Source of the DNA: Euphorbia lathyris
Taxonomy: Eukaryota > Streptophyta > Magnoliopsida > Malpighiales > Euphorbiaceae
DNA: 64,000 nt
NCBI RefSeq assembly: GCF_963576675.1
Contig: NC_088910.1
Span: 105,614,807 to 105,678,806 of the forward strand
Direction of reading: 5' to 3'
This document shows positions 11,876-22,535 of the stretch, piece after piece (within the stretch, counting starts at the first letter, position 1; every line of letters starts with the position of its first letter). The notes under the pieces are model-generated. The model searched no databases. It saw only the letters and a list, made by a program, of their open reading frames with translations, and was not told where the DNA came from. A program made the translations under genes and the position numbers.

Positions 11876-12750
11876 GGTCCACCTTCGTTTTCTCTTCCTT
11901 GTTCTAGATTGCTTGCCAGCCCTATTGGCTATTGATAATCTTTTCTTTTGCATAAATGTCTGAGTCTGAGTCTGAGTCCATCTTTAGTCCAATTCCACGT
12001 TCAGCCAATCTCCAAACCGTGTTGTCTATTTAGTCTACTCTTTTCTACTCCATCTTTAAATATAGAGTTGCTACTGTAAAATTCTCCAACCATTTATTCT
12101 ATTTTACCAACTCTTTAAAACTTTTATTATTATTATATTCATTTTTTACATAACAATTTTTTTTAAATAAACATAACATTTATATTCTTTATATTATTAA
12201 TCAAAATATATCAATTTATTAATTTTTATAATATTTTATAATTAAATGATAATTATTAAAGTCAATATTTAAATGTACAATACAGTAAAAAAATCAAATA
12301 ACACTACAATTAAAAATTAAATAATATAAATACGTCTAAAAAATAATAGTACATAAATAATAAATATACATGTACAAAAAATAAATATACATGAAATTAA
12401 TATTTAAAATAATAACAAATATTTAAAACAAATATTATATAAAATAAATATTATATAAAAATAGAAAGCCCTTGGAAAGTTAATGTGAATGATTGGGCGA
12501 GTAAAGTCAAAGGAAATGCTTGATTGTCTGTCTAGAGGATCTCTAGCCTATCCGCACACACTTGTCAAGCTGGACTCGATATCCACTTCCACCAAAAAGC
12601 CAAAACTTTCTATCAAATTTACATTTTTTTTGGGGGGGGGATTTTGCCCCATTTGGGCATTACGAGGATTTAAAAATCTTGCAAGGGTCATGGTTTAGCC
12701 TATTGCTTATGTGGTAATGGTTTAGCATATTGCTTATGTATTTTTTTTAT
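11876..12750. other. Upstream region of the oxidoreductase and AT-rich spacer
   Basis: The first bases are probably its 5' UTR and promoter. The stretch from about 12100 to 12470 is extremely AT-rich. A G run (12632-12640) and unremarkable DNA follow. No gene was recognised. Confidence 0.5.
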
Positions 12751-13489
12751 GGCAAAAAGCATCCTGAGGCTCCTGATCTTTCATTGTTTTGTGCATTAAG
12801 CCCTCAATCTTTTGTTTAGACATATTGAGCCCCTAATCTTTCACCATTTGGTGCATTAAGCCCTCGATCTTTCATTTAGACACAATGAGCCCTTGATCTT
12901 TCATATATGGGTGTATTAGGTCCTTCCATAAATCAATTAATATATAGGTTTATTAAGGGCATGTTTGGTGTGACAACAAATGATGTTCTAAAAATAACAA
13001 ATTCTAAAATAAAAAATATATTATACAAATTAATAAAAATAATTTAAATAAAAAATTTATTGAACATAATAAAACCTTGTTTTTCGATAATTATGTTCTA
13101 AAAATAAAAATAATGTTAAAATTGAAGCACATTTTGTGGGAAATAAGAAAGGTAATTTTATCAATAACAAGCAACTACAAACAACTGTTCATGAAAAGAG
13201 CTTTTCGTGAAAAGCTCCAAAATGTTGCAGTGTCTAGAGAAAATGCGAAACGCTGCAGTTATATAAACCTAACCAAACATGCCCTTAATAAACCTATATA
13301 TTAATTGATTTACGGAAGGGCCTAATACACCCATATATGAAAGATCAATGGCTCAATGTGTCTAAATGAAAGATCGAGGGCTTAATGCACCAAATGATGA
13401 AAGATCAGGGGCTTAATGTATCTAAATAAAAGATCGAAGGCTTAATGCACCAAATAATGAAAGATCAGGGGCCTGATGATGCTTTTTGC
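12751..13489. mobile_element. Large foldback element with repeated internal modules
   Basis: The termini GGCAAAAAGCATCCTGAG (from 12751) and the complement of GCAAAAAGCATCATCAGG (to 13489) are inverted. Within each arm a unit around GATCTTTCATTTGG followed by TGCATTAAGCCC recurs several times. Deeper inside, TATAGGTTTATTAAGGGCAT near 12950 pairs with its complement near 13275. A short duplication TTTTTTAT may flank it (12743-12750 and 13490-13497), but it is low complexity. No transposase is present. Confidence 0.75.
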
Positions 13490-13672
13490 TTTTTTATCAG
13501 TTTTGTTTTATTTTGTAAAAAAAAAAAAATAGGTTAGTTACTGATTTTTTTTATATAATAGGTTTTCTGAACCTTTTTTTTTAACCCCATTTTTTTATAA
13601 TAGGTTAGTTACTGATTTTAAAGTAAAAAACAAATTCTTTTTAAATTTTAGTTGAAATTAGTAGGTAGTTTA
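13490..13672. other. Short low-complexity spacer
   Basis: A/T tracts between two mobile elements. No gene was recognised. Confidence 0.6.
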
Positions 13673-14373
13673 TCCTTTCAGTGGGTAAGTTACATACGTG
13701 GTGTACAACCTTTATCCTATTTCACACTTTGGTGTACAACCTTTAATTTTGCACACAAAAGTGTACAACCTTTTGGTGACCTCCCACTAAAGTGTACAAC
13801 CGGTAATTATGACCGGTCAACTCAAAGTCAACGTACCACATCATCATTTTTTATTTTACCCATTTAAAAAGTGGGACTCACTCCTTATACAATCACTAAA
13901 CTACCCTTATCCTTATGTAAATTACTAAAATACCATCATCCCCTTCCTTCCCTGTTTTTCTGTCAACTCCTTTCTCTTTCTATCTTTCTCTTTCTCTCTC
14001 TACTTTCTCTCTCTCAAATAAGCAGAATAATATTTCATTACCAACAACAATATAATTAATCTTAGTCGCTGGATGGTAAGGTGCAATATTATTATTAACC
14101 CATTGTTTAGCAGCACCCAGGGGCGGAGCCAGAGGGGGCGGGGAGGGTCGGCCGACCCTCCGGCTCCGCCGGAAACTCCCTAAACAGAGGTTCGGAACCT
14201 TGGATTTGTCAAGGACCGCCATGGCTGGAGGGGCTCCAGCCATGGCGGCTGAAGAAGAAGAAGACACAGGCGTCTTCTTCTTTTTTGACAACCAGGCGTC
14301 TTCTTCTTCGTAGGTGGGAAGGGCATTTTTGTCCTTCCCATCTATCTTTTTTAAACCCTAAACAGCCCAAAAC

Positions 14374-14975
14374 TAGACCTGGCAATTATCGTGTTCGTGT
14401 CGTGTCATTTCGGGTTCGTGTTAAAAAAACTAAACCCAAACCCAACCCAAAAACTTTCGTGTCAAAGTCGTGTTAACCTGTTCGGGCTAGTGTCGATTCT
14501 GTGTCGTGTTTTCGGGGTTACATGTAATTTTGTTATGCATATATATTAATAATAACTCTTAAAAATATAAGAAGATATGGTACTGTTTTTAAACATTTTA
14601 TATCATTTTTAGATTAGTATGTTAACACTAATTATCGAAAAATTCGATAATATCATGTTAGAGGGTCATGTAATTTGTTTATAACAATTTAGGAAATTCA
14701 AATCAATGTTTGCAATTAATAATTATAATTTTATTATCTTTATTAATAAAGTGACATAAAAAATACGAGAGAATATAACAATAATTTCCAATATCCGTGT
14801 CATTTCGTGTCGTTTTCGGGTTCACATATCAACACTAACCCAACCCAAAAAATTGCGTGTCAGTTTCGTGTCAACCCAAAAATGACCCATTACCTATTAA
14901 GCTCAACACTAACACTAAAAATCCGTGTCGTGTTCGTGTCGTGTAATCGGGTCGTGTGTCATTTTGCCACCTCTA
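14374..14975. mobile_element. hAT-type MITE nested in the hAT element
   Basis: The ends are TAGACCTGGCAA and the complement of TAGAGGTGGCAA. They are flanked by an imperfect 8-bp duplication, CCCAAAAC at 14366-14373 and TTCAAAAC at 14976-14983. Both subterminal regions are rich in the motif CGTGTCGTGT and its relatives. It has no coding capacity. Confidence 0.75.
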
Positions 14976-15127
14976 TTCAAAACGACGTCGTTTTGGGCTG
15001 TTGAGGGTTAAAAAAAATAAAGAGATGGGGAAGGGCAAAAATGCCCTTCCCTATTTCTTTCTTTCTTTTTTTTTTTTTTGTAAATCTGCACAGCTATTTA
15101 ACGAAAGAAGAAAAGAGAAAGCAAAGA

Positions 15128-15380
15128 AGAACATATTGAGGGGAGGGATAATTTCCAAATTAGAAATTTTTATTTAGTCCATTTTTATTTAGAAATTTCA
15201 ATTGATCAATTAATTTTAATCTCACTCAACTTTCAATTAATTTCAATTTAGGATTTCTAAAGAACATATTGAGGGCAGGGATAAATTTCCAAATTAGTCC
15301 ATTTTTATTTGGAAATTTCAATTGATCAATTAATTTCAATCTCACTCAACTTTCAATTTAGGATTTCTAATTTAGAGAAT
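15128..15380. repeat. Tandem duplication of a 133-bp unit inside the hAT element
   Basis: The unit beginning AGAACATATTGAGGG at 15128 recurs at 15261 with few differences and one internal deletion. Confidence 0.8.
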
Positions 15381-15504
15381 TCTATGTTGTTTGCTTCGAA
15401 TTTAATTTAGGGTATAATTTAATATTTCTAGTTACTTTAATTTAAATTATCATTGATTTACTGTGTTGGGGATTAATTTCATTTATTTGTTTTTATTTAT
15501 TTAG

Positions 15505-15851
15505 GGATAAGATACCAAAATAGGCCTAAGGTTTTTGAGAAAGTATCAATTTAGGCTCAATGTACAAAATAACACAAATATAAACTTAATGTTTAAAAAT
15601 TGGTATCAATTTAGATCTCGATAACGAAACGTGATACGTCATTCACATTACTTCGTTACGATCTTTCAATTGTATACCGGGAGAGAAACCAGAACTTAAC
15701 GGATTAATATGAATAGCGTGTCACATTTCGTTATCGAGCTTAAAATGGTACTCTTTTTTAAACGTTAAGCCTACATTAGTGCTATTTTGTATATGGAGAC
15801 TAAATTGATACTTCTCCCAAAACGTTAGGCCTATTTTGGTATCTTATTTCT
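15505..15851. mobile_element. Mutator-like MITE nested in the hAT element
   Basis: Inverted ends contain ATAAGATACCAAAATAGGCC and its complement. A perfect 9-bp duplication TTTATTTAG lies at 15496-15504 and 15852-15860. There is no ORF. Confidence 0.8.
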
Positions 15852-17040
15852 TTTATTTAGAAAAGACGTATCAATTTTTTTACTATAGGTACATAAATAC
15901 TTTTTACTCTCATTTGTATAATATAATTTGTCTTTTATATTGTTTTTTTTATTTTTATAAATATGTTAAAGTAGTATTAATTTTTTTTTGATGTCTAGCC
16001 CCAACCTATAGGTCCTGGCTCCGCCCCCTGACAGCACCCAGTTCTGAAAGTGCCGGAATATCCCCATTTCCGACAGTCACCGTAACATAAATACCTATAT
16101 TAGCAAAAGCTTTAAGGATTTCCGGATTTGTGTCGAAGATTCTAATACTATCGATAATTGTTTTAGATTTTATGAAGTTTGCCACCTCAGCTGGTGGAGG
16201 AAGGTTGTTGGCTATGGTTCCATAATTGATGCGAATGGCTGAGACGGTGCTGGACAGCTGGAGGAGGACGGTGGAAAAGAGGAGGAGGAAGATGGCCGGC
16301 GGTGAATTAGAGGCCGGCGGCTGGTTTTTTCTATGGAAACGAAAATGAAAAATATGGATAGGTTGGGTATTTAAAGGAGGCGGGGAATCTATTTTTGAGG
16401 GGGAAATAGGTGGTTGGAAAATAATGTTTTTGACCAAAATGTTGAATTGATGGCTGAAATTTAGCTACATGTATGGAATTGATAATCATGTTAAAATATG
16501 TATTTAAATAGATGTTCTAGATTTGCAGAAAAACAGAGAGAGAAAGGGAAAGATAAACAGAGAGAGAAAGGGAAAGATAGAAAGAGAAAGAAGTTTGCAG
16601 AAAAATGGGGAAGGGAAAGATAGAAAGAGAAAGAAGTTGGCAGAAAAATTGGGAGGAGAGTGGATGATGACATTTTAGTAATTTACATAAGAGCAAGGAT
16701 AGTTAGTTTAGCGGTTGTATGAGGAGTGGGTCCCACTTTTTAAATGGGTAAAATAAAAAATGATGATGTGGCATGTTGATTTTGAGTTGACCGGTCATAA
16801 TTACCGGATGTACACTTTAATGGGAGGTCACCAAAAGGTTGTACACTTTTGTGTGCAAAATTAAAAGTTGTACACCAAAGTGTGAAATAGGGTAAAGGTT
16901 GTACACCACGTATGTAATTTACCCTCCTTCCAGGTATAGTATTTTAGAAATTAAAAAAAAATTGGTGATTTTTTTTTTTTTTTGTAAGCTATTGAAAATT
17001 TTAAAAATAAAAACTTAAAAATGGTTTCTATATTTTTAAT

Positions 17041-17293
17041 AGGCTTAATAACTTGTCAAAAAAAACCTGATTGTCTTCCTCAATTTTTAAAGTGTCCCGA
17101 TAGTCCATTCAACTTGTATAAAATGTTCAGTTAACCCTCTGAACTTGTGTAAAATATAATCAATTGATCATTCGGTTGCAAAAAAATAAGTTAAATGCGG
17201 AAGATGTATTGCACGCATCTTAAAATGTTATTACATAATTTAAAAATAGATTAAAAAGAAAGTTATTGTTTGCTCAATTATGCAACTTGTATT
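17041..17293. mobile_element. Left half of a foldback element split by SIRE-A1
   Basis: It starts GGCTTAATAACTTGTC. Its whole length is mirrored, as an inverted repeat, by 28963-29211 on the far side of SIRE-A1. Shared words include TAAAGTGTCCC, AAAATGTTCAGTTA and GGAAGATGTATTGCACG. Confidence 0.85.
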
Positions 17294-18654
17294 TGTTGGT
17301 CCCTGATAATTAGTTCCAATGGGGGGTTAGGAACTAATATAACTTTTTCTCTTTTTAATTAAGCTGACTGGAAGTTATTTTGAGAGTTTATTAACTCTGC
17401 TTTTGGTCAGCTTTGTGAGATATGTTCGAAGACAGCTTTAGTCAGATGTTGACTAAAGTTGTTTTCTTGTGAGTTGAGAAATGACACTCTTGGAGGTCAG
17501 CTTCTAACTCAGCACCACTTATTTACTCAAGGTTAGCTTAGTCAATTTATATGCTGAGTAAATTTAGCACACAACACATACAATATAAGAGAGAGTTCAG
17601 AGATTACTCAGTATCACTTATCCTGGTTCGGCCTCTCTGCCTACGTCCAGTCCCCAGAGTCCTCCGGGCTTTTTGAATCCAATACTAAGCTCTTTAACGG
17701 TAGAGCACAAACCAATTACAAGGCAGTTGAATATGCAAGAGTACCTTCCTCTATTCGTCTACTCAACTCCTACTAAGCGCTACAACCCAGCACCTAGATT
17801 TCTCTACAACTGAAATGCTAACAACCTAGCACTCAGCTTTTACTCTCTCAATATTACTATTGATCACAGACTTGTTCCTTTGTGAACTAAGGAACACTTT
17901 AGATGATTACAACTCAATCTAGCATTTACACATAGAATAGTAACGTGGTGTAAGATTCTTTTTGTATTTGAGTGCCTTTGAAACTTTCTCTCTTGTATTT
18001 TGCTTTTTGATGCTTGTCTATATCTGTTCTTTTGGTTCTTCGATTGTCCTTTTATAGACGAAAACCTATGGACTTGTTTGTTTAAAATGTCTTGACCGTT
18101 GCAACCAAAACGGCTCTTTTGGGGAACATTTTCTGGAAATCTTCAGATTGCACACCATTCCCTGCTTCTGTTTTACTTCAGGCGTCAGGTTGTCTTTTAG
18201 CGTCTGTTTTGTTTGTTTGTGACAGTTGTCTGTTTCCAATAATCCAACGTCCCATGACTTTCGGAATCAGTCTTCTTAGGTATTTTCGAGGTACCAATTA
18301 TTGGTGCAGATGATTGGCAGACTTTGTCTTTTAGTAGAATGAGTCCTTCATGCTGTCCTGATGAACACTTAGCTCCGTTTGTTTATGGTTCATGCTGAGT
18401 TCCTCCGAGGTCAGCTCTGTTTTGTTTTAAACACTCCTGACGAGGTCTTTAGCTTTAGTCAGCTTTGTTTTGTTTCTGAACTTTAACTCCACTCAGCTTC
18501 GCTTGTGTTGACTTTTGTCCTGTCTTTTACTTTATATATTTTTGCACTCAAGATTCAACAAACATATTAGTACAATCAAAGCATTTAAATTTAATTCCCT
18601 CTTAATCATGGATGATTTTGTCAAATCAAAATCTTGTGGAAAGGTGTTTCAACA
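17294..18654 (-). repeat. SIRE-A1 3' LTR
   Basis: On the plus strand it begins TGTTGGTCCCTGATAATTAG and ends GGTGTTTCAACA. It is nearly identical to 27600-28962. A TATAAAAGGAC box on the minus strand near 18047 matches that in the 5' LTR. Confidence 0.93.
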
Positions 18655-18669
18655 AACTCCCCCATTTTG
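18655..18669 (-). other. SIRE-A1 polypurine tract
   Basis: On the minus strand CAAAATGGGGGAGTT directly abuts the 3' LTR and primes plus-strand DNA synthesis. The same sequence sits at the same place in SIRE-A2 and, on the other strand, in SIRE-B. Confidence 0.9.
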
Positions 18670-19068
18670 ATGTTGGCAAAATACATAATTACGGAACTTA
18701 GTTATAAGTTGCCCCATTATTGAAATATTTGAAGTGACTCCCCCGTAAGGGTCGCATTCATTTTGTCTTAAGCCTACCGAGGTCTAACTTTACTAGGTTT
18801 GTTTCTTTTGTGTATACTGGCTTTACTTTTAGAAAGATGTTGTCTCTTAGTTTAGTCTTAGTGTCCTTTTTGATTTGTTTGTTCAAACTTGACTGATCAG
18901 ATTCAGGAAGAGGAAAAAGAACTGATATTGGATAACAATCAATCAACAAACAAGAAACGATATTGGACAACAGCAACAAACAAGGTATATCAACCTAAAA
19001 AGTAGACGACAAAACAAACAGATAACAGGATAAGATGCCAAGTTTCTAGACACAAACTGGCTGGATTT
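18670..19068 (-). other. SIRE-A1 noncoding region between ORF2 and PPT
   Basis: No reading frame of note. It contains the second purine-rich stretch CTTACGGGGGAGTCA near 18740, which recurs in SIRE-A2. Confidence 0.6.
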
Positions 19069-19174
19069 ACTTCTTCTTCTTTTGGGCTGAGGGGTCAACA
19101 TGAGCAATGCCTTTTCCTTTTACTTCTTCTTCTTTTGGGCTGAGGGGTCAACATGAGCAATGCCTTTTCCTTTG
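19069..19174. repeat. 53-bp tandem duplication at the end of SIRE-A1 ORF2
   Basis: The unit beginning ACTTCTTCTTCTTTTGGGC occurs at 19069-19121 and again at 19122-19174. The copies are identical by eye. The duplication repeats the last codons and the stop of ORF2, so the second copy lies beyond the stop. SIRE-A2 has a single copy. Confidence 0.9.
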
Positions 19175-22053
19175 CTCCCAGAGGCAAACGCAGTTCCTAA
19201 AGTTAGAGGCTGAGTTCCAGGCTGAGTTCCTCTTTTACTAGTCTCCCCCGTTTTGCCATCATCAGGTTGATAAAGGAAGGTTTTATTCCTAGCGGCCGAG
19301 GAGAGGTAGTTGGAATAGCGCTGAAGCCTCTTTGTGCTTTCTCCCAAACTGTCAATAACAGGAACGCTATCGTCTTGGACGTGCCTGGGGACTCGAATGG
19401 AGCTGCTTATCATGCTAAGAAGACATTCATGGGCTTTGCTGGGGCAAGCAATGGAGTTGGTGACCTGACCATAAGATTGATGAAATAGTTTCAACAGAGC
19501 AGAGTCATAGAACATTCGTTGTGCATTGTTGATCCTCATGGCTTTCATGATAGCTTGCGAGAAGGTCATTAGCTCTGTGTTGGATACTGGATCAACGTCC
19601 ATCTGGGCCCGATCAATGTTCAAGAGTCTCACTGCCTCACTCAGTTGATCAATCGTGCATTGAGAGGAGGAGGATACAAGGTCACGGGTACTTGTCAGCT
19701 CTGCTTGAATCTTAGTAAACCATTGTTGGAGCTCAGTGGAGGTGACAGATTCTGTGGTGCTTGGTGGACTGGATTTAGTTAGCTCAGCATATAGCTTAGT
19801 GAAGCAATCTTGCAACTCAGCAGATGTTGCGGACTCAGTGTGTACAGTTGCTCTGGAAGGGGTCAGTTCCGCTGCTAGCTTAACAAAATAGTTTTGAAGC
19901 TCAGAGGAAGTGACGTACCCTGGATTGACTTCAGATAGGTGTTGAATTTTTCCTTCAAGAGAGTTCAGATGAGTAGCCATGGTAAGCACTACTTCAGTCA
20001 GTTTGGCCATTTGCTCTTGGTTTGGCTGCTGGGTTTGCACTGCAGTGATAATACTAACCAAATCTTTCAGGCTACGGAGTTCTTGTAGAAGTTGAGTGAT
20101 ACTGGTTAGGTGAGAGGGCTCTTGAGTGGACTGACAACCTTCAGCGTGAGTAGAATGAAAGTCTTGAAGTAGAGACTGAGTTGAATCAATGACCCTACGG
20201 CCAGACTCAGTTGCATTCAGGTATGCAAACTTTGCAGCATTGGACTCAGAGGCTGGTGTAGGATTTTCTGATGGTGGAGGTGTTGGTTCCTTGCCAGACT
20301 GAGTACCTAGACTGTTATGAAGTTGTTGAGCTGAGTTATCAACATTTTGTGATGGAGGTGGAGTTGAGGTATGAGTTGGCTCAATTGGTGCAGCTTGACT
20401 TGGATTTGTAGGGTTTTTGGCATGTTCCTCATGTTGAGTAACAGTGGCTTGCTTTTTCGCTAGATCTTCTGGTGGAGATTCAGTGGCAGTTGAGAAATAC
20501 TTGAACTGAATTTTAGACAGGTCAGTTTCTGGCTCGTCAAGGGGAAAGTCGTTCATGAGATCAAGGTGTTTTTGCACTTTCTTCTTTAATCTCCACCGGC
20601 TCTCAGTTTTTGGTGGAGAATGGTCAATTTGAAGACCTTCACTTGACTCAGCAGCCACAGTTCCTTCCCCTACAAGTTGCTCAATATTACCTTCTTCCCT
20701 TGTTTGCTCAGCATCATCACGAGGGCATGCTTCCTCCTCAGTATTACCTTTTTGTTGCTCAACGTGTTCCACATCTTCTTTTTCGTGGTCAATCTCATGA
20801 CCTTCAGTTTGAGGAGAGGTTAGTGGTACGGCTTCCACTATTTTCAAGGAGTGACCTCTTTTCTTCTTCTTTAACGGGGTCTCAGGAGTTTCTTCGTTTT
20901 CATCCTCAGGCACTTCTGGCCTCTTTCTTTTCCCAATGTGCTCATCAACCTTGTCAGTTTGGGCTTTCTGTCTTGATGAAAGCCTTATTTTCTTTGGAAC
21001 AGAATGGATATCTTTGGAGCTAACTTCTGCAGCCTTCCTCTTCTTCCCTTTTTCAGGCTCAACTGTCTTGGGTGACTCAGTATGAGCCTCAACTTCTTAT
21101 GCAGGCTCAGCTTCAGGTTCCATTTCTGCTTGCTCTTCTTCCTCATTTTCCTCGGCTTCTCCAGTTCCTTCATACCCCTTCAAGGGTTGATTATACAATA
21201 GTCCATCTAGTAGGACTGCAGTGATTTCACTTCCCAACGAGCTTGTCTCGTCCACTATCTCTATTTGCTTGTCCTGTATGATTTTCGTGATAAGTGAACC
21301 CAAACGTAGTTTCCTACCGCTTCGTTGAAGGGCTCCAACTAGAAACACAGGGAGATTGAATGGAGTTGAAGTCAACATGTGCCATATAAAGCACTGTTCG
21401 AAGTTAGATGCGGAGGAGGCAGAGCTAAGTTTGGGAAAGATAAAGGTAGTCAGCATGAAATGAACCATCTTTTGATCCTTACCCATGCAAGTACTGGGTA
21501 TTTCTCCTCTGTGATCTTTGGGTTTACAGAACCCTTTTAACTTTTCAGACGTGGCTTTAGGTATCTTCTCCTTTGTTGTTCGAAATTGGATTCCTTCGTT
21601 CGGTATCTCTAATAGTGTGGCTAGATAGGCAGGGGTAATAACGATTTTCTGACCTTTCACATTTGTCTCCAAGTAATCTGAGTCGTCTGCATCAACTCGT
21701 AAATTTGAGTAGAACTCTCGAACTAACCTTGGGTAGGCTGTTCCTGGAAGGGAAAAGAGACCTGTCCAGTTGTTTTTCGCAATCCATTCACAGAATGGTG
21801 TTTCAGTCGACACGAAGCTCGGAGAGAACCACCGGCATTTTAACACCTCCATGTTGTTAACCTTCGAGTGTACTTTCAGCATTATCCTCTCCTTTTCCAT
21901 TGAAGGACTAGCGTGGTTAGTGAGTGTGTTTTGCGCTTCTGGGGTTTTCTTTTTGTTGGGAGACTTTTTTTTTGACGAATTTGAGATTTTTGGAACGGAA
22001 GAAGTTTGAGTTTTAGGGATTGCAAGAATGAGAAAGGACGAGTGGGGGTTCAA
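19120..22053 (-). pseudogene. SIRE-A1 ORF2 (env-position gene), one internal stop
   Basis: This sense-strand ORF of about 977 codons lies downstream of pol, where SIRE elements carry an envelope-like gene. The first 310 residues hold a globular domain (KCRWFSPSFVS, YPRLVREFYSNLRVDADDS, FNLPVFLVGALQRSGRKLRL) resembling the 'putative plant transposon protein' family. The rest is charged and low in complexity, with KKKKR basic clusters, proline-rich stretches and repeated units of the type LQxxFTKLxAELT that suggest coiled coils. It ends in a lysine cluster at 19120. I see no signal peptide and no obvious transmembrane segment, which argues against a classical envelope protein. One in-frame TAA at 21097-21099 interrupts it where SIRE-A2 has a Lys codon. 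Function unknown; the basic clusters could act in nuclear entry or nucleic-acid binding. Confidence 0.75.
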
Positions 22054-22535
22054 CTATTTTATATAAATCAATGAGGATCCTAAATCATTATCTTGCCGTT
22101 TTTCTCCTAGGGACGTTCAAGCGTCAGATACTCTATTAATTATGACATCTTCGGCGTATGGGTTTTTGCCATTAATGTGCGTCTTCCCAATGTGTCAGAA
22201 TTTACACGTGTAAGTTTATTTTATACGAATGGGTTATTGCCGAAATTCGAAGCGTCAATAATATTGAGTGACCATCGTTTGTTAAGACGATCTTTCTATC
22301 TCCTATTAACTCAGCATGGATTACGTACTCAGCATGTGTCTTCACTCAGCATGAAGTGATTTGTTTATCTACTCAGCATGGGATATTTACTTAACTTTTA
22401 TGCCTACTTAGTATCGTTACTTACTATCTGTACGAAGGGTGGCTTTTTCAACCTAAGCTTAGTAGGGAATAAATATTTCACTCAACATGGCATTCGTACA
22501 ATCATTCAAAATTCCACTCATAATGCAAAATTTAG
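22054..22535 (-). other. SIRE-A1 spacer between pol and ORF2 with ACTCAGCAT repeats
   Basis: This noncoding spacer contains several spaced copies of ACTCAGCATG or close variants between about 22308 and 22380. The corresponding spacer of SIRE-A2 (43032-43543) shows the same pattern. It may carry the ORF2 promoter or splice acceptor. Confidence 0.6.

Larger units (their letters stand above)
14118..16030. mobile_element. Non-autonomous hAT element inserted in the captured GH17 exon
   Basis: The TIRs are CAGGGGCGGAGCCAG on the left and the complement of CAGGGGGCGGAGCCAG on the right. The 8-bp duplication is GCAGCACC (14110-14117) and ACAGCACC (16031-16038), with one mismatch. An 8-bp TSD and CAGGG ends are typical of hAT elements. 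No transposase-like ORF is present. It contains two further MITEs and a direct tandem duplication. Confidence 0.85.
14022..16437 (-). pseudogene. Captured GH17 beta-1,3-glucanase 5' fragment, interrupted by a hAT insertion
   Basis: The upstream piece (16437-16031) encodes a hydrophobic signal-peptide-like stretch (AIFLLLFSTVLLQLSSTVSA) followed directly by the mature GH17 start INYGTIANNLPPP and then VTVTVGNGDIPALSEL. The downstream piece (14117-14022) continues it with AAKQWVNNNIAPY and YIVVGNEI, the conserved strand before the GH17 acid catalyst. In between lies a 1.9-kb hAT element with an 8-bp duplication. After VVGNEI the frame runs into the Mutator TIR, so the rest of the (beta/alpha)8 barrel was never captured or is lost. 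The piece is not a functional glucanase. The intact parent gene should lie elsewhere in the genome and encode an apoplastic enzyme. Confidence 0.85.
13682..16924. mobile_element. Pack-MULE-like element carrying a GH17 gene fragment
   Basis: Terminal inverted repeats of about 320 bp (13682-~14005 and ~16590-16924) begin GGGTAARTTACATACGTGG and remain highly alike over their length. A 9-bp duplication with one mismatch flanks the element: TCCTTTCAG at 13673-13681 and TCCTTCCAG at 16925-16933. Long TIRs plus a 9-bp TSD are the Mutator signature. Between the TIRs is no transposase but a fragment of a beta-1,3-glucanase gene, which defines a Pack-MULE. The cargo was later split by a hAT element (14118-16030). 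Confidence 0.85.

Noticed and set aside
13980..14291. A protein-coding gene on the minus strand
   Set aside because: It is a mix of hAT terminus, the GH17 remnant and TIR sequence; only the GH17 part is meaningful.
18092..18313. Small ORF repeated at 28400-28621, with related frames at 39031 and 49445
   Set aside because: These lie inside LTRs and recur only because the LTRs are copies; no protein family resemblance.
19120..22053. Calling SIRE ORF2 a viral-type envelope protein
   Set aside because: The position fits, but no signal peptide, membrane anchor or cleavage site is visible, so the function is left open.
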